Source: Perlabentimonas gracilis
Lineage (GTDB): Bacteria > Bacteroidota > Bacteroidia > Bacteroidales > Tenuifilaceae
NCBI RefSeq assembly: GCF_011174675.1
Contig: NZ_JAANIG010000011.1
Coordinates: 1 to 64,000 of the forward strand
DNA: 64,000 nucleotides
Direction of reading: 5' to 3'
Below are positions 56,770 through 64,000 of the stretch, piece by piece. Both the position numbers and the translations under genes were made by a program. The number at the start of each line of letters is the position of its first letter. The stretch's first letter is position 1. The notes beneath the pieces were generated by a model, which saw only the letters and a program-made list of their open reading frames with translations, was not told the DNA's origin and ran no database searches.

Positions 56770-59259
56770 CTACATCGGGTCAACGTCGGGGAGAACAAAG
56801 AGACCTCTAAAAGGCTGATATTCTTTTATTCTATCCAGCTCAGCCTGCAGAATTGCCTTTGCCTTAGGTAGGTCGATGTTGCGTTCGAATTTAATTAGAA
56901 TGTCCTTTATATAGAAGTTTTGAATCCGATTAATGAGCGGATCTTCAGGCCCAAGCACTCGGTTCTTGAAAATCGCCCTTAGGTTTCTTGCCAACTGCTC
57001 AGCAGCCACGCCAAGGGTCTTGCTATCGCGGTGCTTCATCGATATCTTTACAAGCCTATAGTAGGGTGGGTATTGGTAGTTATTTCGCTCCACCAGCTGC
57101 TGCTTGAAAAGCGACTCAAAATCGTTGTCAATCACTTGCCTGATTACCGGATGTGTAGGGTTCGCAGTTTGAATAATTACCTGCCCTTGCTTATGCCTTC
57201 GCCCAGCCCGGCCGCTTACCTGTGCCATTAGCTGGTAACTTCGTTCGTAGGCTCTAAAGTCAGGGAAATTCAGCATATTATCGGCATTGAGTATGCCAAC
57301 TAAGCTCACCCTGTCAAAGTCGAGCCCCTTGGTAACCATTTGCGTGCCAATAAGGATATCCACTTTGCCACTTTCAAAATCGCCAATAATCCGCTCGTAC
57401 GAGTTGCGGCTTCGGGTAGAGTCGAGATCCATCCGCTCAATGCTTGCCGAAGGGAAAAATATTGCCAGCTCCTCCTCAATTTTTTCGGTTCCAAAACCCT
57501 TGGTGCTTAGCCTGCTGCTTCCACAGGCAAGGCATGATGGTGGGTTTTGCATGGCAAATCCACAGTAATGGCAAACCAGCTGGTTGCTATGCTTATGCAG
57601 GGTAAGGCTTACGTTACAATGCTTGCACTGTGGCACCCAGGCGCACTCCTCGCACTCCACAAAGGGCGAGTACCCTCTACGGTTTTGGAAAAGAATTACC
57701 TGCTCGTTACGCTCAAGTCGCTCGCCAATGGCATCGAGTAGCTGGGGGGCAAACATCGATTTCATAAGTTTTTTCTTGCGAGCCATAAGGGTGTCTACCA
57801 CAGTGATTTGGGGTAGGCTAATTCCCTCGAATCGTTCTGTAATGCTCACCAGTCCGTACTTTCCGATCTGCGCATTGTAAAATGTTTCCACCGATGGTGT
57901 TGCAGTACCTAGCAGCACCTTGGCGCTAAACAGCTGCGCTAAAACAATGGCAGTATCCCTAGCATGGTAGCGTGGTGCAGGGTTAAACTGCTTGAATGTG
58001 TTTTCGTGCTCCTCATCTACAATAATAAGCCCAAGGCGCTTAAAAGGTAGGAATATGGATGACCTCACGCCGATGATAACATCGTATGCTGGCACATCGG
58101 GCGAAGTGCCATCGTTGAGCAGGCTTTGGTACACCTCAACGCGCTGGTTATCGCTGAACTTGCTATGGTACACGCCAACTCGGTTGCCAAAAAACCGTTT
58201 TAATCGATTGATGATCTGAGCCGTAAGGGCAATCTCGGGGAGTAGGTAAAGCACCTGTTTGCCCTGTGCTATGTGCTCCTTTATCAGCTTTATATAGATT
58301 TCAGTTTTTCCGCTGGAGGTTACACCGTGCAGTAGAACAACGTTCGTGTTGGTAAATTCTTTGTTGATATTTTCAAAAGCAGCTGTTTGGGCTTGGCTGA
58401 GCAAAAGGCTCTTCATGCTTCCATCGCCCCCCGCGTTTAACCTCGAAACCTCTCGTGTTTCTACCTCAAAAATATCCTTATCAACGAGGGCCTTAAATGC
58501 TGCAGCAGATACTTGAGCCTTCTCCATGAGCTCCTTTTTTGCAACTGAACTGCTGAATGTACCTCGGTTAGGGGCAGTAAGCGCGAGGAAAGCCATTAGC
58601 AACTTTTGTTGCGACTGGGCTCTTGCAAGTTGCTCGAAGGTTTGGTTTACATCCTCATCAACTTTTAGCCGTGGATGAAGCCTTACAAAGGTTTCGAGTT
58701 TGGGTTTAAATGCTGGCTCAATGGATTCGCTTATGCTTAGTATTTTCTTGTCGAGTAACTTTTTGATACCCCCCATGGGTTGCTTGGCATCGGTTTTGGC
58801 AGCTAGCTGCTGTATGCTTATGCTCTTGCTATCCTCAAAGGCGCTAAGGATAGATGCTTCCGATTCGTTAAGCATTTCGGAGATTGCAAAATTCTCACCT
58901 TGGCTAATCAACGTTTCGCTTTCCAGCTTAAGCCCCGATGGGAGAGCCGCTTTCATCACCTCGCCCAACGTGCACATGTAGTAGGTAGATATCCAACTCC
59001 AGAGTTTTAGCTGCTCCTCTTGCACCAGGGGTTCCGAGTCGATAACCTGAACTATGTCCTTGGTTTGGTATGCTTCGGGGGCATTGCTATGCACTCTATG
59101 CACAATGGCTGAGTATAACTTCTTTTTGCCAAACTGCACCACAACTCTTACTCCGGGCATTACCTGCTGGGCTAACTCCGGTGGAATGGAGTAGGTGTAT
59201 AGCTTTGGCAATGCCAAGGGCAGAATTACCTCGGTATATAGTTGGGATGCTGAATTCAC
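56770..59259 (-). CDS. priA: Primosomal protein N' (replication restart helicase PriA)
   Basis: PriA restarts stalled replication forks. The 829-residue protein has the N-terminal fork-binding domain (VILPLALPKLYTYSIPPELA), Walker A HGVTSSGKTEIYIKL near 308, DEEH (IIVDEEHENTFKQ near 415) and the zinc-binding domain with eight cysteines (CEECAWVPQCKHCN near 536, then VCHYCGF and CLACGSS). The helicase motif QVSGRAGRRHKQGQV lies near 675. The start is GTG at 59259; no later Met preserves the fork-binding domain. A TAATTTTG element lies so close upstream that a leaderless mRNA is possible. The 3' end nearly meets the lipid kinase gene. Confidence 0.96.
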   Translation of the reverse strand: MNSASQLYTEVILPLALPKLYTYSIPPELAQQVMPGVRVVVQFGKKKLYSAIVHRVHSNAPEAYQTKDIVQVIDSEPLVQEEQLKLWSWISTYYMCTLGEVMKAALPSGLKLESETLISQGENFAISEMLNESEASILSAFEDSKSISIQQLAAKTDAKQPMGGIKKLLDKKILSISESIEPAFKPKLETFVRLHPRLKVDEDVNQTFEQLARAQSQQKLLMAFLALTAPNRGTFSSSVAKKELMEKAQVSAAAFKALVDKDIFEVETREVSRLNAGGDGSMKSLLLSQAQTAAFENINKEFTNTNVVLLHGVTSSGKTEIYIKLIKEHIAQGKQVLYLLPEIALTAQIINRLKRFFGNRVGVYHSKFSDNQRVEVYQSLLNDGTSPDVPAYDVIIGVRSSIFLPFKRLGLIIVDEEHENTFKQFNPAPRYHARDTAIVLAQLFSAKVLLGTATPSVETFYNAQIGKYGLVSITERFEGISLPQITVVDTLMARKKKLMKSMFAPQLLDAIGERLERNEQVILFQNRRGYSPFVECEECAWVPQCKHCNVSLTLHKHSNQLVCHYCGFAMQNPPSCLACGSSRLSTKGFGTEKIEEELAIFFPSASIERMDLDSTRSRNSYERIIGDFESGKVDILIGTQMVTKGLDFDRVSLVGILNADNMLNFPDFRAYERSYQLMAQVSGRAGRRHKQGQVIIQTANPTHPVIRQVIDNDFESLFKQQLVERNNYQYPPYYRLVKISMKHRDSKTLGVAAEQLARNLRAIFKNRVLGPEDPLINRIQNFYIKDILIKFERNIDLPKAKAILQAELDRIKEYQPFRGLFVLPDVDPM

Positions 59260-59264
59260 AATGG

Positions 59265-59272
59265 CAAAATTA
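59265..59272 (-). promoter_or_regulatory. -7 element (TAATTTTG) very close to priA start
   Basis: On the minus strand TAATTTTG matches TAnnTTTG and ends five bases before the priA GTG. Transcription starting about seven bases downstream would begin at the start codon. Confidence 0.35.
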
Positions 59273-59456
59273 ACCGAAAATTTGGTACAACGAAATTGTG
59301 GTAACGTGCAGCAATTTGTGGCTCACGAAATATTTTAAGGTAAATAAGGATGGATAGGGCGTTGAGTTTGGATATTCGCGGTTTGTCGGTTACTTAGCTA
59401 ATTACTCCGCCAATTATAATAAAGTTCGCAATAGGCAAATGGCAGTTGGAAAGGCA

Positions 59457-59473
59457 GGCTGATTCAATCAGCC
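59457..59473. repeat. Perfect short palindrome before repeat copy 1
   Basis: GGCTGATT at 59457-59464 and AATCAGCC at 59466-59473 are exact complements around one central base. The last base coincides with the first base of the direct repeat. Confidence 0.8.
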
Positions 59474-59592
59474 ACTTTAGACGCGGACAGGTTTTGCAAA
59501 CGCTGTCAGGTCTTTTCAACGTTTGGCTAAGGCTCAGCAATCATCCAATCCTGCTCTCGTTATCTCGTCAAATAATGACGAGACCCGAGACA
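59473..59592. repeat. 120-bp direct repeat, copy 1
   Basis: The segment matches 59703-59822 at 116 of 120 positions (offset 230). Inside it, GGACAG and CTGTC form an inverted pair near 59486-59508, and CTCGTCA/TGACGAG form a second perfect hairpin near 59564-59582. It resembles mobile REP-like intergenic repeats rather than a gene. Confidence 0.85.
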
Positions 59593-59639
59593 AACTGAGA
59601 CACAGTCACGGCAAGGAAACGCTGTTCTTGCGAGGCAAG

Positions 59640-59690
59640 CAACCTGCCTGCCGACGTCAGTCAGGCAGCTTGCCTGCTGGCAAGCAGGGT
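59640..59690. repeat. CCTGCC/GGCAGG hairpin-rich spacer between repeat copies
   Basis: CCTGCCTGCC near 59649 can pair with GTCAGGCAG near 59665, and TTGCCTGCTGGCAAGCAGG repeats the theme. The related GCCT run near 2939 suggests a dispersed family. Confidence 0.55.
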
Positions 59691-59702
59691 CACTCAACTT
59701 CT

Positions 59703-59822
59703 CACTATAGACGCTGACAGGTTTTGCAAACGCTGTCAGGTCTTTTCAACCTTTGGCTAAGGCTCAGCAATCATCCAATCCTGCTCTCGTTATCTCGTTA
59801 AATAATGACGAGACCCGAGACA
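59703..59822. repeat. 120-bp direct repeat, copy 2
   Basis: Four positions differ from copy 1 (59477/59707, 59485/59715, 59521/59751, 59569/59799). The CTGACAG/CTGTCAG pair is perfect in this copy, while the CTCGTTA/TGACGAG pair keeps a G-U type match. The 3' end is 32 bases from the DUF3109 stop. Confidence 0.85.
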
Positions 59823-59854
59823 GGCAGGCATCCAATCACCCCTTTTCAGTCTAT

Positions 59855-60439
59855 CTAGTCCTGATTCTCATTTTGTTCCTGCAGCAATCGGTAGGCCTCC
59901 TCCATCTCGGCATAAAATTCCTCACCGTAGGCTCGGGTTATGGCTCCCTTTAGGAACCTGAAAACAGGAATGCCTTCTTTCTCGCCCAGCTCGCGGGCGG
60001 GTTGGCAAATGCTCCACTGGTCGTAGTTAAGCGCCGTAAAGGTGGGGTACTTTTTTACCCGAATGGGGTATAGGTGGCATGAAATGGGTTTGCGGAATTT
60101 AACCTTGCCCTCGAGCCAAGCCTTTTCTATGGCACAAAAGGTAATTTCATTCTCCTCAATGGAGTAGGCACACTCCGCGTTGTTGATAAGGGGTGTAACC
60201 ATATCACCATCTAAATCCCTTATGGTAACACCCTGCTTTTCAATCTCTTTTAGTCCGCTTGGCTTTAGGAATGGTTTTATCTTTTCAATCTCTGCCTTTA
60301 GGCTATCAATTTCATCCATCTCCAGCGGTGCACCCGATTCCCCGTGCACGCAGCATGCACCAAGGCATTTGGGTAGATCGCAGCAGAAATGTTTCTCGAA
60401 AATATCAAAGCTAAGTAGCTTATCGTCAATTTGAATCAT
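59855..60439 (-). CDS. DUF3109 family protein
   Basis: The 194-residue cytoplasmic protein has a cysteine-rich N-terminal part (FEKHFCCDLPKCLGACCVHG near 13-30), then CAYSIEENEITFCAIEKA near 93 and the motif RKPISCHLYPIR near 122. These features match DUF3109, related to YkgJ-like metal or cluster binding proteins. The frame extends ten residues upstream, but MIQIDDKLLSFDIFEKHF is the family N-terminus. It is probably in a unit downstream of gpmI (66 bases after its stop). Function is unknown. Confidence 0.9.
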   Translation of the reverse strand: MIQIDDKLLSFDIFEKHFCCDLPKCLGACCVHGESGAPLEMDEIDSLKAEIEKIKPFLKPSGLKEIEKQGVTIRDLDGDMVTPLINNAECAYSIEENEITFCAIEKAWLEGKVKFRKPISCHLYPIRVKKYPTFTALNYDQWSICQPARELGEKEGIPVFRFLKGAITRAYGEEFYAEMEEAYRLLQEQNENQD

Positions 60440-60505
60440 AAACGTTAGGGTAGTAATTAGCCTTGGCAACAGAGTTTTGAGCTAAGATAGCCAAGGCTAT
60501 ATTGT

Positions 60506-62032
60506 CTATTCGCAAAGAACTTGGCCAGTCATTTCGGCTGGAATAGGCAGCCCCATTATGCTTAGGATGGTTGGGGCCACATCGGCTAGTATGCCATTGC
60601 TTACCTTCTTGTACTTATCGGTAACCAGTATCAAGGGAACGGGGTTTAGCGAATGAGCCGTATTTGGCGAACCATCGAGATTAACTGCATTGTCGGCATT
60701 GCCGTGGTCGGCAATTATCATTACGGTGTAGCCGTTGGCCTTGGCTGTTTCAACTACTTCGCCAACGCACTGGTCTACTGCTTTAACTGCTTTTTCAATG
60801 GCGCTGTATATTCCGGTGTGACCAACCATATCGCCATTGGCAAAGTTTAGGCAAACAAAGTCGGGTTGATTCTCATTCAGATCCTTCACTATGGCATCCT
60901 TCACCTCAAAGGCGCTCATCTCGGGTTGTAAATCGTAGGTGGCTACTTTGGGAGATGGAATTAGTATGCGATTTTCGCCAGGAAATTGCTCTTCGCGTCC
61001 ACCCGAGAAGAAGAATGTAACGTGAGCATATTTTTCGGTTTCGGCAATGCGCAGCTGCTTTAGCCCAGCGTTGGAAACAACCTCACCAATGGTGTTCACC
61101 AAGTTATCTTTATCGTAAGCTACCTTAACATTTTTAAATGTGTCGTCGTAGTTGGTCATGGTCACGTAGTGCAGCGGTATGGTTTGCATTCCGTGCTCGG
61201 GCATATCTATTTGGGTAAGCGCCATGGTAATTTCCCTAAGCCTATCGGTGCGGAAGTTAAAGCAAATCACCACATCACCCTCGTTGATAGTGCCTACAGG
61301 TTTTCCGGCATCATCAACCTTCACTATGGGCTTTATAAATTCATCGGTAACACCTTCGGCGTACGACTCTTCCATTGCCTTAGTAATGCTCTGCACGGGT
61401 TTACCTTCGCCTTTGGTTAGCAGGTCGTAGCCAACCTTAACGCGCTCCCATCGCTTGTCGCGATCCATGGTGTAGTAGCGCCCAACCATAGAGGCAATGG
61501 TACCATTGCTGTTGGCAAGGTGCTTTTCAAGGTTGCGAACAAATCCTAACCCGCTTTGCGGGTCGGTATCGCGGCCATCGGTTAGAGCGTGGATGAATAC
61601 TTTGCTGAGCCCTTGATCCTTGGTCATATCGCAAAGTTTGTATAGGTGGGTATCCATAGAGTGAACACCGCCATCGGAAACCAGCCCGAGGAAATGTACG
61701 GCCACATTCTTTTCCTTGGCGTAAGCAAGAGCCTCGGTTAATACTGGGTTTTTATCTATTAGCCCTTCCTTTATCTCCTTGTTTATCCTAACCAGATCTT
61801 GGTACACAACCCTTCCCGCTCCAATGTTTAGGTGCCCAACCTCGGAGTTTCCCATCTGCCCTTCGGGAAGCCCCACATTCTCGCCGCTGGTTTGCAGCTG
61901 CGCATTGGGGTATGTCTCCTGAAGGCGCGTCATATTCTCGGGATGTGTGCTTGCAATAACATCGGTTTTATCGCCCTTGCCAATTCCCCACCCATCGAGG
62001 ATCATTAGTAGTACTTTGTTGTTTGTCTGCAT
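60506..62032 (-). CDS. gpmI: 2,3-bisphosphoglycerate-independent phosphoglycerate mutase
   Basis: GpmI interconverts 3- and 2-phosphoglycerate using two manganese ions. The 508-residue protein has [13 protein letters not shown] near 9, the nucleophile serine in [16 protein letters not shown] near 64, [14 protein letters not shown]-type [13 protein letters not shown] near 145, and the metal-binding [11 protein letters not shown] near 441 with [13 protein letters not shown] after it. The length is standard. It has a TACCTTTG element 72 bases upstream. The DUF3109 gene follows on the same strand. Confidence 0.96.
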   Translation of the reverse strand: MQTNNKVLLMILDGWGIGKGDKTDVIASTHPENMTRLQETYPNAQLQTSGENVGLPEGQMGNSEVGHLNIGAGRVVYQDLVRINKEIKEGLIDKNPVLTEALAYAKEKNVAVHFLGLVSDGGVHSMDTHLYKLCDMTKDQGLSKVFIHALTDGRDTDPQSGLGFVRNLEKHLANSNGTIASMVGRYYTMDRDKRWERVKVGYDLLTKGEGKPVQSITKAMEESYAEGVTDEFIKPIVKVDDAGKPVGTINEGDVVICFNFRTDRLREITMALTQIDMPEHGMQTIPLHYVTMTNYDDTFKNVKVAYDKDNLVNTIGEVVSNAGLKQLRIAETEKYAHVTFFFSGGREEQFPGENRILIPSPKVATYDLQPEMSAFEVKDAIVKDLNENQPDFVCLNFANGDMVGHTGIYSAIEKAVKAVDQCVGEVVETAKANGYTVMIIADHGNADNAVNLDGSPNTAHSLNPVPLILVTDKYKKVSNGILADVAPTILSIMGLPIPAEMTGQVLCE

Positions 62033-62103
62033 AATGCTATACTATTATATAATGTGTTTTTCTTGAAAACAGTCCAAGTGCTGTTATGTTGATTTTTGCT
62101 TCG

Positions 62104-62111
62104 CAAAGGTA
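62104..62111 (-). promoter_or_regulatory. Bacteroidota -7 promoter element (TACCTTTG) for gpmI
   Basis: On the minus strand TACCTTTG matches TAnnTTTG, 71 bases before the gpmI ATG. Confidence 0.5.
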
Positions 62112-62178
62112 TAGCTTTTAGCCAAATTTTTAGTTTGCCCACACAATGATATAAAATAATGTACGCTAACGAATGAGG

Positions 62179-62208
62179 TTGTTTTTTTTTGGTAAAACCT
62201 TATTTTTG
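62179..62208 (+). promoter_or_regulatory. Promoter with -33 TTG, 19-bp spacer and -7 TATTTTTG
   Basis: TTG at 62179-62181 and TATTTTTG at 62201-62208 are separated by 19 bases, the usual Bacteroidota spacing. The -7 element lies 32 bases before the ATG of the saccharopine dehydrogenase-like gene. Confidence 0.6.
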
Positions 62209-62240
62209 AGGCAATAAAAATCAATAAAAATAGAATTGTT

Positions 62241-63356
62241 ATGAAGATTGTAGTGCTAGGCGCAGGAATGGTAGGTCGAGCAATGGCCTTTGACCTGTCT
62301 GCAAAATTTGACGTTACTTCTGTTGATGTTTGCACCGAGAACTTGTCGATGGTTGAACCCTACGGTGTAAAAACTTATAGAGCAGATTTACGCGATAGCG
62401 AACAAGTAAAAAGAGTTGTACAAGATTTTGATCTGGTAGTTTGTGCCGTTCCTGGTTTTATGGGCTATAGCACGGTGAGGACATGCATAGAGGCAAAGAA
62501 ATCGGTGGTTGATATCTCCTTTATGCCCGAGGATTTTATGGAACTAGACCCTTTAGCCAAAGAAGCAGGCGTTACTGTAATTGCCGATTTTGGGGTTGCC
62601 CCGGGAATGCCCAATATCATTTTGGGTCATTATAACCAGCTGATGGAGGTGTCTGAGTTTTTCTATATGGTGGGCGGCCTACCTAAGGTGCGGAATTATC
62701 CCTATCAGTATAAAGCTCCTTTTTCGCCTGTTGATGTTCTGGAGGAGTATACCCGTCCGGCAAGGTGTATGGAGAACGGCAGGGTGGTTACTAAACCGGC
62801 CATGAGCGAAATCGAAATGTACAATTTTCCTCAAGTTGGCGATTTGGAGGGATTCAATACCGATGGGTTACGCTCGCTGCTTAAAACTATGGCTCATATT
62901 CCCAATATGAAGGAGAAAACCTTGCGGTATCCGGGGCATATCGATATTGTCAAAATCCTTAGTGCGAGTGGATTTTTCTCTACAGACCCAGTGAGTGTTG
63001 ATGGAGTTAGCCTCTCGCCAATGGCCATGACCTCAAAAATCCTTTTTGAAAAGTGGAAACTCCAGCCCAACGAACCAGAGATAACCGTTATGCAGGTACT
63101 TATTAAAGGGGTTGAAAAGGGAACACCCAAAGTGGTAACCTACAACCTTTACGATGAGTACGACCCTGCAACAGAACAGTGGTCAATGGCTCGTACCACA
63201 GGCTACACGGCTACTGCTGGAGTAAATCTTTTGGCCGCGGGCAACTTCCGTGAAGTTGGCGTTTTTGCCCCTGAAATGGTAGGTGCGGCGCCCGGTTGCT
63301 TCGACTTTATTTTGGATTATTTAAAGCAGCGTGGGGTGAATTATATTAGCGAGTAG
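62241..63356 (+). CDS. Saccharopine dehydrogenase family oxidoreductase
   Basis: The 371-residue protein begins with a Rossmann fold (KIVVLGAGMVGRAMAFDLS, GxGxxG at 7-12). VVCAVPGFMGYSTVRTCIEA near 72, GVAPGMPNIILGHYN near 120 and the saccharopine dehydrogenase C-terminal domain follow (FNTDGLRSLLKTM near 203, TLRYPGHIDIVKIL near 230). Members act on lysine-derived or carboxynorspermidine-type substrates with NAD(P). The exact reaction is unclear; lysine 6-dehydrogenase-like is one option. A clear promoter precedes it and a terminator follows. Confidence 0.88.
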   Translation: MKIVVLGAGMVGRAMAFDLSAKFDVTSVDVCTENLSMVEPYGVKTYRADLRDSEQVKRVVQDFDLVVCAVPGFMGYSTVRTCIEAKKSVVDISFMPEDFMELDPLAKEAGVTVIADFGVAPGMPNIILGHYNQLMEVSEFFYMVGGLPKVRNYPYQYKAPFSPVDVLEEYTRPARCMENGRVVTKPAMSEIEMYNFPQVGDLEGFNTDGLRSLLKTMAHIPNMKEKTLRYPGHIDIVKILSASGFFSTDPVSVDGVSLSPMAMTSKILFEKWKLQPNEPEITVMQVLIKGVEKGTPKVVTYNLYDEYDPATEQWSMARTTGYTATAGVNLLAAGNFREVGVFAPEMVGAAPGCFDFILDYLKQRGVNYISE

Positions 63357-63378
63357 TTTTATACATCTTGATAATTCT

Positions 63379-63405
63379 AAAGAGGGGGTGTCTCCTCTTT
63401 TTTTT
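63379..63405 (+). terminator. Intrinsic terminator
   Basis: AAAGAGG at 63379-63385 pairs with CCTCTTT at 63394-63400 around an 8-base loop, followed by a run of T to 63405. It lies 22 bases after the saccharopine dehydrogenase-like stop. Confidence 0.8.
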
Positions 63406-63498
63406 ATAAATACTAGTTGTGGCGAATGTTAAAAATAGGGGGTGATTAAAAAAAAGAATCAAAAAAAGTATTTATAATACAAAAAACAGGGGGGGGTG
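63384..63498. repeat. Three GGGGGTG motifs at 54-bp spacing upstream of glnN
   Basis: GGGGGTG occurs at 63384-63390, 63438-63444 and 63492-63498, each 54 bases apart. The second and third are flanked by long A-runs. The third ends a run of eight G (63489-63496). The first is in the terminator loop and stem; the third spans the expected -33 region of the glnN promoter. Confidence 0.6.
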
Positions 63499-63512
63499 TA
63501 AAGAAAAAATAA

Positions 63513-63520
63513 TAAATTTG
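63513..63520 (+). promoter_or_regulatory. Bacteroidota -7 promoter element (TAAATTTG) for glnN
   Basis: TAAATTTG matches TAnnTTTG and lies 28 bases before the glnN ATG. The position 19 bases upstream is a G-run instead of TTTG, which suggests activator dependence. Confidence 0.55.
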
Positions 63521-63548
63521 CACATCGAACCCCTAATAATTTTACACT

Positions 63549-64000
63549 ATGCCCCAGCTACGTTTTCGAGCCGTTGAGGAGGCCCTCCGGCGACCCATTA
63601 AAGATTTTGAGGTTTCTACAAGTAAAATCTCTGAAATTTTTGCGATTAATGTATTTAGTCGCGATAAGATGCAGCGTTACCTATCGCATGAAGCCTTTGA
63701 GAGTGTAATTTCGGCTATCGACGAGGGCCGGCGTATCGACAGGAAGATTGCAGCGCAGGTGGCTGCTGGAATGAAAGCTTGGGCAATGGAACAAGGTGCA
63801 ACACACTACACCCACTGGTTTCATCCGCTCAACGGGGCTACAGCCGAGAAGCATGATGCGTTTTTCTCTTTTGGCCGTAATGGCGAAGCCATAGAACGTT
63901 TTAGTGGCGATTTGCTGGTACAACAAGAGCCCGATGCATCGAGTTTCCCTAGCGGTGGTATTCGTAACACTTTCGAGGCGCGTGGCTATAGCGCATGGGA
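63549..64000 (+). CDS. glnN: Type III glutamine synthetase, N-terminal part
   Basis: The reading frame from ATG at 63549 is open to the right edge (about 150 of an expected 730 residues). It begins [39 protein letters not shown] near 26 and [20 protein letters not shown] near 88 are characteristic of GSIII. The WFHPL-x-G block supports this group over GSI. The enzyme makes glutamine from glutamate, ammonium and ATP. A -7 element lies directly upstream, with an unusual G-run at the -33 region. The 3' part is outside the window, so completeness cannot be judged. Confidence 0.93.
   Translation, partial: MPQLRFRAVEEALRRPIKDFEVSTSKISEIFAINVFSRDKMQRYLSHEAFESVISAIDEGRRIDRKIAAQVAAGMKAWAMEQGATHYTHWFHPLNGATAEKHDAFFSFGRNGEAIERFSGDLLVQQEPDASSFPSGGIRNTFEARGYSAW

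Larger units (their letters stand above)
59273..59854. other. Gene-free repeat-rich region
   Basis: The bases between priA and the DUF3109 gene hold no real gene. They contain a palindrome, two copies of a 120-base repeat and hairpin-forming CCTGCC/GGCAGG sequence. Two short frames within the repeat copies share the same N-terminus only because the DNA is duplicated. Confidence 0.75.

Noticed and set aside
59473-59822. Insertion sequence or attachment sites of an integrated element
   Set aside because: No transposase or integrase, and the interval between the copies is only 110 bases.
59523-59953. Two short frames (59523-59717 and 59753-59953) beginning with the same 14 or so residues
   Set aside because: They start with TTG inside the two repeat copies and agree only because the DNA is duplicated; no domain, promoter or codon pattern supports them.
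1-64000. tRNA or rRNA genes
   Set aside because: All intergenic gaps were read for tRNA arms (TTCRANNC loop, CCA-side stems) and rRNA-like sequence; none was convincing.

Overview
The window is a contiguous piece of chromosome from a member of the Bacteroidota, most likely Bacteroidales or Marinilabiliales-like. Four things point there. A TAnnTTTG -7 promoter element, the Bacteroidota sigma factor signature, recurs upstream of many genes, and Shine-Dalgarno sequences are scarce. Type IX secretion is represented by porQ and by a protein with a type A sorting domain. Several gene orders are ones I recall from Bacteroidota: purH-mreBCD-mrdA-rodA, porQ-cmk-ispH, and parA-parB-DUF5683-mltD. A type III glutamine synthetase begins at the right edge. 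I found no rRNA, tRNA, transposase, prophage or CRISPR array, so this is mostly core chromosome with dispersed small repeats.

Layout: 1-156 holds a perfect GC-rich inverted repeat and a REP-like palindrome. 0.16-7.1 kb: M28 peptidase, OppC-like permease behind an octamer repeat, GT2 glycosyltransferase, aminotransferase, outer-membrane barrel and PPK2. 7.2-10.9 kb: a lipid- or surface-type vWA protein divergent from an ECF sigma factor, followed by a zinc-finger anti-sigma/TonB hybrid. 11-17.9 kb: acyltransferase, purE, a PorV-like barrel, a helix-hairpin-helix barrel protein, an MscS channel and rsmA. 17.9-26.6 kb: a MacB/FtsX permease, then purH and the rod-shape/elongasome operon. 26.5-35.1 kb: ACP phosphodiesterase, sppA, folK, a T9SS cargo protein, an ABC transporter and recQ. 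35.4-42.5 kb: tatC, a small lipoprotein, a PqiA-like protein, ispH-cmk-porQ (leftward), an atypical lipid kinase, a YkgJ protein and an EamA permease. 42.7-46.8 kb: M20 hydrolase, then hpt-adk-obgE-PAP2. 46.9-55.5 kb: one long leftward array, parA-parB-DUF5683-mltD followed by two SGNH hydrolases and an MBOAT acyltransferase. 55.8-64 kb: a second lipid kinase, priA, a 120-bp direct repeat pair, DUF3109, gpmI, a saccharopine dehydrogenase-like gene and the start of glnN.

Functionally the region is dominated by envelope growth (MreBCD, PBP2, RodA, MltD, MBOAT/SGNH), protein export (TatC, PorQ, SppA), nucleotide and energy metabolism (PurE, PurH, Hpt, Adk, Cmk, PPK2, GpmI) and chromosome maintenance (ParAB, RecQ, PriA). 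The most unusual items are the anti-sigma/TonB hybrid next to a vWA protein, a lipid-kinase paralogue whose GGDGT motif reads GGNAA, the HhH domain fused to a predicted outer-membrane barrel, the MBOAT/SGNH module attached to the parAB-mltD operon, and three evenly spaced GGGGGTG motifs leading into the glnN promoter.

Start codons were moved downstream of the longest reading frame where a -7 element overlaps the longer start or where a signal peptide or family N-terminus decides it.
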